This document shows, one piece after another, positions 34,306-42,288 of a stretch of DNA of 64,000 nucleotides. The notes beneath the pieces were generated by a model, which saw only the letters and a list, made by a program, of their open reading frames with translations, was not told the DNA's origin and made no database searches. A program made the translations under genes and the position numbers. Each line of letters opens with the position of its first letter. Within the stretch, counting starts at the first letter, position 1. Origin of the DNA: Streptomyces tibetensis (GTDB lineage: Bacteria; Actinomycetota; Actinomycetes; Streptomycetales; Streptomycetaceae); contig NZ_SZVW01000014.1 in assembly GCF_007655005.1 (NCBI RefSeq), positions 224,249 to 288,248 of the forward strand, given 5' to 3'.

Positions 34306-34758
34306 ATGGATGCCATGGATCGGAAAATTCTTACCGAGCTGCAGCTGGACGGCCGTCTCACGGTCACCGAGCTGGCGGCGCGCGTGCGACTGAGCGTCTC
34401 GCCCTGCCACCGCAGGCTGCGCGACCTCGAACGCGACGGTGCGATCCGCGGCTATCGCGCGGTGGTGGACCCGGCCGCCGTGGGCCTGAACTTCGAAGCC
34501 CTCGTCTTCGTCACCATGCGCCTGGAGGACGCCGACACGGTCTCCGCGTTCGAAGAGGCGGTCGCCGCCGTCCCGCACGTGCTCCAGGCCCAGCGCCTGT
34601 TCGGCGACCCCGACTACCTCCTGCGCGTCGCAGCCACCGACCTGACCGCCTTCCAGCAGCTCTACGACCAGCAGCTCGCCCGGCTCCCGGGTGTTCAGCG
34701 CCTCAACTCCACCCTCGTCATGAAGCACATCGTCGACGACCGCCCGCTGCCCGGGTGA
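34306..34758 (+). CDS. Lrp/AsnC family transcriptional regulator
   Basis: Regulator of 150 aa. ATG 34306 (MDAMDRKIL) is chosen because the family begins just before the D-x-x-D-x-x-I-L-x-x-L motif; the open frame further upstream is intergenic. The HTH is LTVTELAARVRLSVSPCHRRLRDLE, and the C-terminal RAM domain (ALVFVTMRLEDAD, DPDYLLRVAATDLTAFQQLY) binds an amino acid and forms dimers. It is divergently paired with the LysE exporter and probably controls it and itself from the 111-base intergenic region. Confidence 0.93.
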   Translation: MDAMDRKILTELQLDGRLTVTELAARVRLSVSPCHRRLRDLERDGAIRGYRAVVDPAAVGLNFEALVFVTMRLEDADTVSAFEEAVAAVPHVLQAQRLFGDPDYLLRVAATDLTAFQQLYDQQLARLPGVQRLNSTLVMKHIVDDRPLPG

Positions 34759-34913
34759 GTAGACCCCCGAGAAGGGCACCCGGTCATGGTGCACGGCCCG
34801 CGCGTGCGCGCCAGGTCAACCACCGGTGCGCCGTAGGGCAATTGGAGCGTCCGCGCCCGGCCTAGCGTGGCCGTGTCCCTTGCAACAGCCGCCCGGAAAC
34901 GAGGAAGCAGCAC

Positions 34914-35750
34914 ATGCCGTACATCACCGTGGGCCAGGAGAACTCCACCGCCATCGACCTGTACTACGAGGACCACGGTTCCGGTCAGCCGGTCGTCCTC
35001 ATCCACGGTTTCCCGCTCGACGGGCACTCCTGGGAGCGGCAGAGCGCCGTCCTGCTCGACGCCGGCTACCGCGTGATCACCTATGACCGCCGCGGTTTCG
35101 GGCAGTCCGCGCAGCCGACCACCGGCTACGACTACGACACCTTCGCGGCCGACCTGAACACCGTGATGGAGACCCTCGACCTGCAAGACGCCGTCCTCGT
35201 CGGCTTCTCGATGGGCACCGGCGAAGTCGCCCGGTACGTGTCCCGCTACGGCACGGACCGGGTCGCCAAGGTCGCCTTCCTCGCCTCCCTGGAGCCCTGC
35301 CTGCTCAAGTCCGACGACAACCCCGACGGCGTCGCTCCCAAGGAGTTCTTCGACGGGGTCGTCGCCGCGGTGAAGGCCGACCGCTACGCCTACTACACGG
35401 ACTTCTACAAGGACTTCTACAACCTCGACGAGAACCTCGGCACGCGGATCAGCGAGGAGGCGGTCCGGCACAGCTGGGACGTCGCCGCGGGCGGCGGCTT
35501 CTTCGCCGCGGCCGCCGCGCCCGCGACCTGGTACACCGACTTCCGCGGCGACATCCCGGCGATCGACGTGCCGGCCCTGATCGTGCACGGCACCGGCGAC
35601 CGCATCCTGCCCGTCGAGGGGACCGCGCGCCCGTTCCACAAGGCCCTTCCCGCCGCGGACTACGTGGAGATCGAAGGCGCACCGCACGGTCTGCTGTGGA
35701 CCCACGCGGAGGAGGTCAACTCGGCGCTGCTCGCCTTCCTGGCCAAGTGA
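34914..35750 (+). CDS. Alpha/beta hydrolase, non-heme chloroperoxidase-like
   Basis: Soluble hydrolase of 278 aa, typical for the bacterial perhydrolase/chloroperoxidase group. VVLIHGFPLDGHSWE carries the H-G oxyanion region. GFSMGTGE has nucleophile Ser99. HGTGDRILP supplies the catalytic Asp and GAPHGLLWTH the catalytic His (about residue 258). ATG 34914 follows GAGGAAG. The group hydrolyses small esters or forms peracids in vitro, and the natural substrate is usually unknown. A strong hairpin follows the gene. Confidence 0.92.
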   Translation: MPYITVGQENSTAIDLYYEDHGSGQPVVLIHGFPLDGHSWERQSAVLLDAGYRVITYDRRGFGQSAQPTTGYDYDTFAADLNTVMETLDLQDAVLVGFSMGTGEVARYVSRYGTDRVAKVAFLASLEPCLLKSDDNPDGVAPKEFFDGVVAAVKADRYAYYTDFYKDFYNLDENLGTRISEEAVRHSWDVAAGGGFFAAAAAPATWYTDFRGDIPAIDVPALIVHGTGDRILPVEGTARPFHKALPAADYVEIEGAPHGLLWTHAEEVNSALLAFLAK

Positions 35751-35798
35751 TCGGATTCTTCCTCCGATTCTTCCTGGACCGCCCCGGGGCGGCGTGGT

Positions 35799-35849
35799 GA
35801 CATCGTCAAGGCCGGCAGCGGATCCCGCCTGCCGGCCTTCGACGATGTC
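35799..35849. terminator. Long hairpin after the alpha/beta hydrolase gene
   Basis: GACATCGTC-AAGGCCGGCAG (35799-35818) pairs with CTGCCGGCCTTCGACGATGTC (35829-35849). The 20-bp stem has one bulged base and a 10-base loop. It starts 49 bases after the hydrolase stop and ends 15 bases before the broken AraC gene. There is no U-tract, as is common in Streptomyces. Confidence 0.8.
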
Positions 35850-35864
35850 CAGGGGGGAAGCCAG

Positions 35865-36085
35865 GTGTCCGTCGTCCTGTCCACCGCGTCACTGCCGGCG
35901 GCCGACCGGGGGGAGCGCTGGCACGACGCGGTGTCCCGGACCTTCATCCCGCTCGACGTGCGGCTCCTCGAGGACGACCCGTCGCCCGGCAGCATCGTCA
36001 GCCACCGGCTGGGTTCCTTAGGGGTCTCGCAGGTGCAGGCGGGCCCGCAGGTCGTGACCCGCAGCAGGCGGCTGATCGCCCAGGA
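35865..36085 (+). pseudogene. Truncated AraC-family regulator (N-terminal AraC_binding_2 part only)
   Basis: GTG 35865, with a GGGGGAAG site upstream, opens a frame whose first ~75 residues match the start of AraC_binding_2 regulators: ERWHDAVSRTFIPLDVRLLE, GSIVSHRLGSLGVSQVQAGP, then TRSRRLIAQ. After about 36085 the similarity stops; the frame stays open to 36656 only because it is antisense to another broken gene. The cupin body and the C-terminal double HTH are missing, so it cannot bind DNA. It contains a TTA codon (36018-36020). The right boundary is approximate. Confidence 0.75.
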
Positions 36086-37270
36086 CGGCAAGGAGTTCCT
36101 CCAGGAGATCCTCGGTGTCGGGCAGCGGCAAGTCCGCGAGCACGGCGGCCGGGGCGGCGCTGAAGTCACCGGCCGGCAGCAGCGACAGCAGCCGGAACAT
36201 CCGGGCGGCCTCGGGGGCGAGACGGGAGCAGGACAACGCGAAGGCGGAGTTGACCTTCAGGTCGCCGGCGCTGAGCGCGTCGAGCCGGCGGTCCTCGTCC
36301 GCGAGCCTGCCGGCGAGCCGATCGAGGCTCCAGTTGGTGCGCGTGGCGGCCCAGTTCGCGGCCACCCGCAGCGCCAGCGGCAGATGCCCGCACAGGTCGG
36401 TCACGACGTCCGCGGCCCTCGGCTCGGCGTCCACCGCCCGGCACCCACGACGGCACGCAGCAGGGCGGCGGACTCCCGCGGGCGCAGGGCTCCGAGCGTG
36501 ACCCGTCGTACGCCCTCCAGACCGGCGAGCGTGCGTCGGCTCGTCACCACCACGAGCAGCCGCCCAGCACGCGGCAGCAACGGCCTGGCCTGGGCCTCAC
36601 TGCCCGCGTTGTCCAGCACCAGGACCGCGCACAGTCCTGCGGCGACGTCGTGGTAGCGGGCCAGACGCTCTTCGGCGGTCAGCCGGGCCAGCTCGGCGTC
36701 CCCGACGCCCCACGAGCCCAGCAGCCCGGCCACGGCCTGCTCCGCGGGCAACGGCCGCTCGTCCAGACCCCGCATGTCCACCAGGAACGCCCCGTCGGGA
36801 CAGGGCGTCGACGGTTCCTCGGCCAGCCGAACCGCCAGCGAGGTCTTGCCACTTCCGGGCGGGCCGGACACCACGGCCACCGGCGGCGCGACCACGGCGC
36901 CCTCGGCGGCCTCCCGCGCGAGAGCGCGCAGCTCGGTGAGTTCCGCCTGCCGGCCGACGAAGTCCCGCACGCCTCTCGGCAGCGTGTGGGGCGTGGTCCT
37001 GACCGGCTCGGCGGGCCGCGCCCCGGGCCGGGCCGCTCGGGCGGCGGCGAGGAGGTCGGCGTGCGCCGCCTCGTCCAGGTCCAGGCCCTGGGCGAGCGCG
37101 GTGATGGTGCCCCGGTGCGGACGCCGGCTCCGGCCCCGCTCCATGTCGCCGATGGCCCGCCCCGAGATGCCCGACGCCTCGGCCAGTTCCTCGATCGTCA
37201 GCCGGCGGCTCTGCCGTAACGCGCGCAGCAGCCGGCCGAACGGCGCCGTGATCCCCACCCCAGTGCCCAC
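36018..37270 (-). pseudogene. Broken XRE-STAND (NB-ARC) regulator: frameshifted and 3'-truncated
   Basis: GTG 37270 starts an AfsR/SARP-like STAND protein. An N-terminal XRE helix-turn-helix (LRALRQSRRLTIEELAEASG, then GRAIGDMERGRS) is followed by VVSGPPGSGKTSLAVRLAEE (Walker A), LVLDNAGSEAQ (Walker B) and VVVTSRRTLAGLEGVRRVTL. The frame then ends as VVGAGRWTPSRGPRTS at 36401. The continuation VDAEPRAADVVTDLCGHLPLALRVAA is in another frame from 36434 downward; one missing base near 36431-36445 explains this. The second part stops at 36018 with the winged-helix region just begun and no TPR tail, because it runs into the AraC fragment. Sequencing error could explain the frameshift but not the truncation. 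Confidence 0.8.
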
Positions 37271-37416
37271 CGCGCGATGATACGGGCACGACCGGCGGCC
37301 ACGTGGCCGAGCAGGGCCCGCCCTCGCCGGGGACCGTTGCCCGTCTCACTGCGGATCGAGGCGGGATCGAGGCGGGATCGAGGTCATGGAGGGACCGTCG
37401 TGAGGGAGGGATCGGG

Positions 37417-38199
37417 ATGATGGACGTGGCAGCCGCCGCCGGGGACCTCCTGGCGTCTTTGGCCGTGCGCGGCGACGCGGATGTCGCGGCCGGAGCGCAG
37501 CGGTACTTCCCGCAGGAGATCCGCGCCCTGGGCGTGAGCAACGCCTCCGTCGTCGAGGTCGCGACCGAGTACTTCCGTGAGCGGCCCGACATCCCCCCGG
37601 CGGCGCGCCTGGCCCTGACGGAAGAGGTGCTGTCACGCTCCTCGCACCACGAAGAGGTCCTGCTGGGGTTCGCGCTGCTGCACAAGGTCGCGAGGGCCGG
37701 GCTGGGCGACGAACTCCTCGACCGCTGTGAGTACTGGCTCGAAACATATGTCTCCAACTGGGCGCAGTGCGACGACCTGTGCCTGAAACTGCTGTACCCG
37801 TTCTTCCGCGGGCACCTCGACCGGATCCCGCGGACGCGGCGCTGGGTCGCGTCCCGGTCGCCCTGGGCCAGACGCGCCGCGAACGTGGCCGTCGTGAAGT
37901 TCGTCCGGCGAACCGTGGGGCGGACGGTGTTCGAACTGCCCCTGCCGCACGTCTTCGACAACTGCACCCGGCTCATGTACGACGAGGACGTGTACGTGCA
38001 GAAGGGTTGCGGATGGCTGCTCAAGGTCACCGCCGAGGTCCATCAGGACGAAGTGGCGGCCTTCCTGCGCACGTGGCACACCCGGATGGCCCGCGACACC
38101 TTCCGGTACGCGATCGAGAAGATGGATCCGGAAACGCGGGCTTCCCTGATGGCGCTGGGCAAGCAGGCCCACGGGCGAAATCGGCGGACCGGTAAGTGA
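37417..38199 (+). CDS. DNA alkylation repair (AlkD-like, HEAT-repeat) protein
   Basis: Soluble helical protein of 260 aa. ATG 37417 follows GGGAGGG by six bases; an upstream in-frame start at 37303 lacks support. The sequence fits the AlkD superfamily: RYFPQEIRALGVSNASVVEV near the N-terminus, helical pairs through the middle (LLYPFFRGHLDRIPRTRRW) and KGCGWLLKVTAEVHQDEVAAFL near the C-terminus, which corresponds to the helix carrying the conserved K-x-x-x-W-x-L of the family. AlkD excises N3/N7-alkylated purines. Catalytic ability is inferred from family membership only. Confidence 0.8.
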   Translation: MMDVAAAAGDLLASLAVRGDADVAAGAQRYFPQEIRALGVSNASVVEVATEYFRERPDIPPAARLALTEEVLSRSSHHEEVLLGFALLHKVARAGLGDELLDRCEYWLETYVSNWAQCDDLCLKLLYPFFRGHLDRIPRTRRWVASRSPWARRAANVAVVKFVRRTVGRTVFELPLPHVFDNCTRLMYDEDVYVQKGCGWLLKVTAEVHQDEVAAFLRTWHTRMARDTFRYAIEKMDPETRASLMALGKQAHGRNRRTGK

Positions 38200-38444
38200 G
38201 AACTACAGCCCGCGGAGGGCGAAGCGAGTCGAGTCACTCCTCGCAGCGCAGCCGCACGTCGGTCACCGCGAAAATGCGGGGCCGGCGAACAACTGCTCCG
38301 AGCGGGCGTTTCGGGTTGTGGGAGTCGGACTGGAGTACAGCGGCGACGTTTTGCTCCGCCTGTGTGGCGGAGGGCGCCGATGGCGAGGCCCCGCGTCAGG
38401 CCGCCCTGACGCGGGGCGCTGTGACGCCCGACCGTTGGTGACGG
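38200..38444. other. Intergenic segment with a possible protein-tail remnant
   Basis: This gap between two convergent genes holds the terminator at 38388-38417. On the minus strand one frame reads NVAAVLQSDSHNPKRPLGA then VVRRPRIFAVTDVRLRCEE before TGA at 38234-38236, with coding-like composition. I see no start codon or recognised domain, so it may be the tail of a deleted gene or chance. Confidence 0.3.
38388..38417. terminator. GC-rich hairpin terminator after the LLM monooxygenase
   Basis: GCCCCGCGTCAGG (38388-38400) and CCTGACGCGGGGC (38405-38417) form a perfect 13-bp stem with a CCGC tetraloop. It lies 28 bases beyond the leftward stop of the LLM gene and about 190 bases after the AlkD-like stop. 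Confidence 0.88.
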
Positions 38445-39335
38445 TCAGTCGTCTCCCGAGGACCGCCACCGGGGAAGAACGTCCGCCGCGATCCGGTCGA
38501 CCACCGACCGCGGCGCGGAGAAGGGACCCTGCGCACGTGGCCACGGGGCGACGACATCGGTGAACCCCAGCTCGTGGGCCCGGCCCAGAAAATCGTCGAA
38601 GCAGTCCGCCGACTGGATACTGAGCACCGGTGCGGCATCGGTCTGCAGCACCCGCCGGAACTCCGGATCGGCCTCGCGTCCGTGCGTCGCAAGGGCGGCC
38701 GTCATCCGGTCGCTCGCCTCCGAGACAAGACCCCACCACGCGTCGAGCCGCTCCGCCATCCCTCCGATCGTCACCCACCCCTGCCCGTACCGCGCCGCGA
38801 CAGACGCTGCCCCGGGACCGTTGGCCGCCACGATGAACGGCAGCCGCGGCCGCTGCCGGCACCCGGGCACCGAACGAGCATCGACGGCGGAGTAGTAGTC
38901 ACCCTGGAAGGAGACATGGTCCTCGCGGAGGAGCCGATCGAGCAGCTCGACGAACTCGCCGAACCTGCGAACCCGGCTCTTCGGCGCTCCCGCCCCGAAA
39001 ACCTCGACGTCGTACCCGCTCTCCGCGCCGGCACCGACGCCGAGAGTGAGGCGCCCTTCGCTGATCTCGTCGAGGCCGATCAGGTCGCGGGAGAAGGCCA
39101 CCGGGTGGCGGAAGTTCGGGCTGGCCACAAGCGTGCCCATCTCCAGCCGCGACGTGGCCAGTGCGGCGAGGGTCAGCGTCGGCACCGTGCCGTACCACGG
39201 GCCGTCGAGCAGCCCGTCCCAGCCGAGATGGTCGAAAGTCCAGCCGTGGTCGAACCCGTACTCTTCGACGCTTGCCCAGATCTTCCGGGCGGACTGCCCG
39301 GAATACTCCGGCAGGACCGTCATCCCTACCCGCAT
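38445..39335 (-). CDS. LLM class flavin-dependent oxidoreductase (F420/FMN)
   Basis: Luciferase-like TIM-barrel monooxygenase, 296 aa. ATG 39335 has GAGGAGG upstream. MRVGMTVLPEYSGQSARKIW is the N-terminal strand and helix, WTFDHLGWDG the segment near the flavin site, and DEISEGRLTLGVGAGAESGY the family signature for the FMN/F420 phosphate site. Actinobacterial members often use F420, which cannot be decided here. It stands alone and ends at a strong terminator. Confidence 0.9.
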   Translation of the reverse strand: MRVGMTVLPEYSGQSARKIWASVEEYGFDHGWTFDHLGWDGLLDGPWYGTVPTLTLAALATSRLEMGTLVASPNFRHPVAFSRDLIGLDEISEGRLTLGVGAGAESGYDVEVFGAGAPKSRVRRFGEFVELLDRLLREDHVSFQGDYYSAVDARSVPGCRQRPRLPFIVAANGPGAASVAARYGQGWVTIGGMAERLDAWWGLVSEASDRMTAALATHGREADPEFRRVLQTDAAPVLSIQSADCFDDFLGRAHELGFTDVVAPWPRAQGPFSAPRSVVDRIAADVLPRWRSSGDD

Positions 39336-39642
39336 GTGCGCCTCCTCGTCCCCTCCGCACAGCCACCTGCTGCCGCCCGGCGCGGTTCCCATGCGCACGG
39401 CATGCAGCTCGTCGGGCCCCGACTGCACATCCCACGCACCTCCTGACCGTACGGCTCGGCCGGCCTGAGCACTCACATGATGCAGTGCCTCGATCTGCCA
39501 GAGTGGGCGGATCATTCCCACTCTTCGACGACGGCAGTTACTTCTCTGGTCGCGTTCATCGGCAGCACGCCCGGCACGCGCGACTCGCGTCCGTCCGGGC
39601 GCGGCAACGCCGAGTCGGGTGGATCGGAGGGCGCCGACGTCC
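39336..39642. other. Intergenic region, no gene recognised
   Basis: This 307-base gap lies upstream of the LLM gene and downstream of the small protein gene. It contains a hairpin, AGAGTGGG (39500-39507) with CCCACTCT (39517-39524) around a nine-base loop, which may terminate the leftward small-protein transcript about 120 bases past its stop. Open frames on both strands here have no ribosome site or recognisable domain. Confidence 0.5.
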
Positions 39643-39858
39643 CTAGTCGCTCTCGCGTTCCAGGACGCGGCGGGCTGCCTCCGCCTCTGCCGCCGCCGGC
39701 GACAGTTCGTCGAGGGTGTCGAGCTCGTCGTCCGCTTCCAGTTCCCGTTCCCAGGCCGCCGCGAGGCGTTCCTGCTCCTGGCGGGGCCTGGCACCGACCG
39801 CTTCGCGGTGCTCCGGGTCCAGAGCTGCCAGGAATCGTCCGAGCGGGTCCGTGGGCAT
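39643..39858 (-). CDS. Small acidic hypothetical protein
   Basis: Seventy-one residues from ATG 39858, chosen over an upstream in-frame start at 39969 because AAGGAG lies just before it. The sequence is rich in Glu, Ala and Arg and predicted helical: PLGRFLAALDPEHREAVGAR, then RQEQERLAAAWEREL and a C-terminal LSPAAAEAEAARRVLERES. No Cys, no membrane segment and no known domain are seen. Third positions are strongly G/C, consistent with a real gene. Function unknown. Confidence 0.6.
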   Translation of the reverse strand: MPTDPLGRFLAALDPEHREAVGARPRQEQERLAAAWERELEADDELDTLDELSPAAAEAEAARRVLERESD

Positions 39859-40066
39859 ACCGGGCTCCTTGTCGTGGAGAGGGGGCGCGACCTGCCCCAG
39901 CATGGCCGAACCGCTGCGACCCGGCCGCTCGACACAGCCGGGGAACACCGCGTTGGCCCCTTCGCCCACCCGCGCCGGGCCCGCCGCCCGCTCCGCACAG
40001 GTCAGGGGCCGAACGCGGGCGGCGGCAGGCCGGGGGGGAACAGACAGGGGCGACGGCTGAGCAGGC

Positions 40067-42019
40067 TCAGCGGTCGCCTCGCTCCGGCTCGCCGGCTGCC
40101 GGGGGAGAATCTCCTGAGCCCACCCGGATCACCGCGTACGTCTCTCCGTCCCCGGGCGGTCGCGTCCATGAACGGGTGACGAACGTGTGCAACCGTCCGT
40201 TCACGAGGGCATGGCGCGGCAGACGGGCGCCGAACTCCTCGGCCACCGCCTCCAGCAGCGACCGCTCCACTCCGGCCCCGCCCTCGGGGTCACCGAAGAA
40301 CCGACTCGGCTCCAGCGCCGCCGGTATCTCCCCGCTCGACCGGACCTCTCCGTCCGCGTAGGTGAAGGAGTACTGCTCGGCGCCGTCCCGTGCCACTGAA
40401 AGGTGGAAGAACGGCTGCCGGTGCCTCGTCCTCAGTCCGCTCCAGACCACCACGGCGCGGGCTCCCGCGGCGGCGGACACGGCCGGGGAGACGAACCGCC
40501 GGCGGTCGAACGGGGCCGGATCTCCGTCGAAGGCGAAGCTCCAGCCGGCGCCGGCCCGGCCGACCGCCACGAGAGCCCTGTCGTCGTAGGAGGAGAACTC
40601 CCTGCGCCCGGACAGCCATGCCCGGCGTGCCTCCCACCAGGTCATGGGTGCGTTCAGCACGCCGCCGTCCCCGCCCCCGTCCGTGTCCGCGAGGCGTCCG
40701 GGCAACTCCTCGGGCTCCACCCCCTCCACCAGGACGAACCGGTAGGACGTGCGGTTGTTGCCGGGGTCGGGCTCCGCCAGCCACGCCAGGCCGCCCGGGT
40801 CGAGCCCGGCCGACGGACCCGGCGTATCAGCCGACTGCCCGCCCCTCGGCGTGGACAGCAGCTCCCGGCCCCGCTCCGGGGTCAGCAGCGGCCCGAGCAC
40901 GGGGTCGGCCACCCAGCCCAGGGGCGCCAGGTGATCCGGTCCCAGCGGCACCCACAGGGGCATCGCGTCGATCAGCGCCCGCCACGCCCCGTCGGTGTCA
41001 CCCCACCGCGCCGACTCCCGGGCCCGCTCGACCGCCTCCCCGAACGGTCCGGCCGCCGTGTACCGGTAGGTGCCGCCGCGTATCCGGTCCAGCATCGCGT
41101 GGGCCAGTGCCGCCAAGTCCTCGTCACCGCCCCGCAGAGGGAACGCCAGGCTGGAATCGCCCCGGTAGGAGTGAGCCGCGTGCTCGGCGATCACGACCGG
41201 CAGCAGCTCGGACGCATACCGCGGATCCGTCGCCAGGCCGTCGAAGTGGACCATGTGGGTCTGCCCGAGCAGGCGGCGGATCTGGTCACCCAGCCCGGCG
41301 GCCCGCGGTCTGCCGTACCCCTTGGCCTCGTCCAGCGCTTCCAGAGCCCGCTCCCAGCCGCCGCGCAGCGCCTCGATCCGGGCCTCCTCCACTCGCGCGT
41401 CCAGCGTGCGCGTCGTGTCGTTCACGAACACCGGCTCCTGTGCGCCCCCGTGCGACCGCAGGCTGTGGAACTCCCGGTACACGTCCCGCATGAACGCAGC
41501 GAAGCTCGCATGCCGCTCGGGCGGCATGGCACGCCAGCTCGCCCACGTGTACACGGCCCACTCGCCGTCCTCGTCCACTTCCTCGGGGTCCATGAGGACA
41601 TAGGTGGCGTCGGACTCGACGTCGAGCTGCAGCCCGCGCCGCCAGATGTCCGCCTCCCGCCGCTCCTCGGGCCCGGCGTCCTCGTCGAGATACTCGTCGA
41701 ACGTATACGCGAGGCCGGACGCGTTGGCGTGCCAGCGCGCGGACTCGGTCCCCGCCAGCAGCCACACGAACCCGCCCGCGTGCCGCCACCCGTCGGTGAC
41801 CGCGAGGAACTCCCGGTACGACGGGGGCATCGGCCGGCCCAGGCGCTCCTCCATGGCCGCGATCCGCTCCTCGGACGCGGGTGGGAACCCCAGCCACCGC
41901 GCCTGCCGCGCGGCCTCGTCGTCCGCTCCCCGCGTCTCGTCCTCCGGCAGGGAATCCGCCCACTCCCCACTCCACCTGAGCAGGAAGGACCGCCAGTCGC
42001 ATACCGAGGTGTCCGTCAT
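40067..42019 (-). CDS. SMI1/KNR4 (SUKH) domain protein
   Basis: Protein of 650 aa from ATG 42019 with a weak ribosome site. The N-terminal ~200 residues are an SMI1/KNR4 domain: LGFPPASEERIAAMEERLG, then RPMPPSYREFLAVTDGW, the family signature with the conserved P-x-x-Y-x-x-F-L. The remainder has no clear domain; it includes a low-complexity GGGDGG loop. SUKH proteins often serve as immunity proteins against polymorphic toxins or as regulators. No toxin gene is adjacent, and the long C-terminal extension is unusual for a pure immunity protein. Cellular role unknown. Confidence 0.8.
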   Translation of the reverse strand: MTDTSVCDWRSFLLRWSGEWADSLPEDETRGADDEAARQARWLGFPPASEERIAAMEERLGRPMPPSYREFLAVTDGWRHAGGFVWLLAGTESARWHANASGLAYTFDEYLDEDAGPEERREADIWRRGLQLDVESDATYVLMDPEEVDEDGEWAVYTWASWRAMPPERHASFAAFMRDVYREFHSLRSHGGAQEPVFVNDTTRTLDARVEEARIEALRGGWERALEALDEAKGYGRPRAAGLGDQIRRLLGQTHMVHFDGLATDPRYASELLPVVIAEHAAHSYRGDSSLAFPLRGGDEDLAALAHAMLDRIRGGTYRYTAAGPFGEAVERARESARWGDTDGAWRALIDAMPLWVPLGPDHLAPLGWVADPVLGPLLTPERGRELLSTPRGGQSADTPGPSAGLDPGGLAWLAEPDPGNNRTSYRFVLVEGVEPEELPGRLADTDGGGDGGVLNAPMTWWEARRAWLSGRREFSSYDDRALVAVGRAGAGWSFAFDGDPAPFDRRRFVSPAVSAAAGARAVVVWSGLRTRHRQPFFHLSVARDGAEQYSFTYADGEVRSSGEIPAALEPSRFFGDPEGGAGVERSLLEAVAEEFGARLPRHALVNGRLHTFVTRSWTRPPGDGETYAVIRVGSGDSPPAAGEPERGDR

Positions 42020-42127
42020 GGGGCCGATGCTGCCACCCGCCACTGACAACGCCGCGCCGGCCGCCGTGACCGGCGGTGCGTACCTGCGAGAGAGTTGTTC
42101 GACCTGTCGGACATTGTTCGGAACCTC

Positions 42128-42157
42128 TTGACGCTGCCCGGGCCGTCGGCTGAGACT
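42128..42157 (+). promoter_or_regulatory. Possible promoter of the GH43 gene
   Basis: TTGACG at 42128-42133 is followed after 18 bases by GAGACT at 42152-42157, a poor -10. Just upstream TTGTTCG occurs twice (42095-42101 and 42114-42120), a direct-repeat pattern that could bind a regulator. Assignment rests only on position, 131 bases before the chosen start. Confidence 0.3.
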
Positions 42158-42288
42158 CTCGCAGCACGCGTTCATCTGCGTGTAACACCAGGCCCGCGGC
42201 AAGGAATTGCCGTCGCCTCGGCGTCTTTGCGCTCACCGCACCGCCCTGTCCGTCATCAGCCATGCCTCAGCAGAGGACCCCACAAGAC

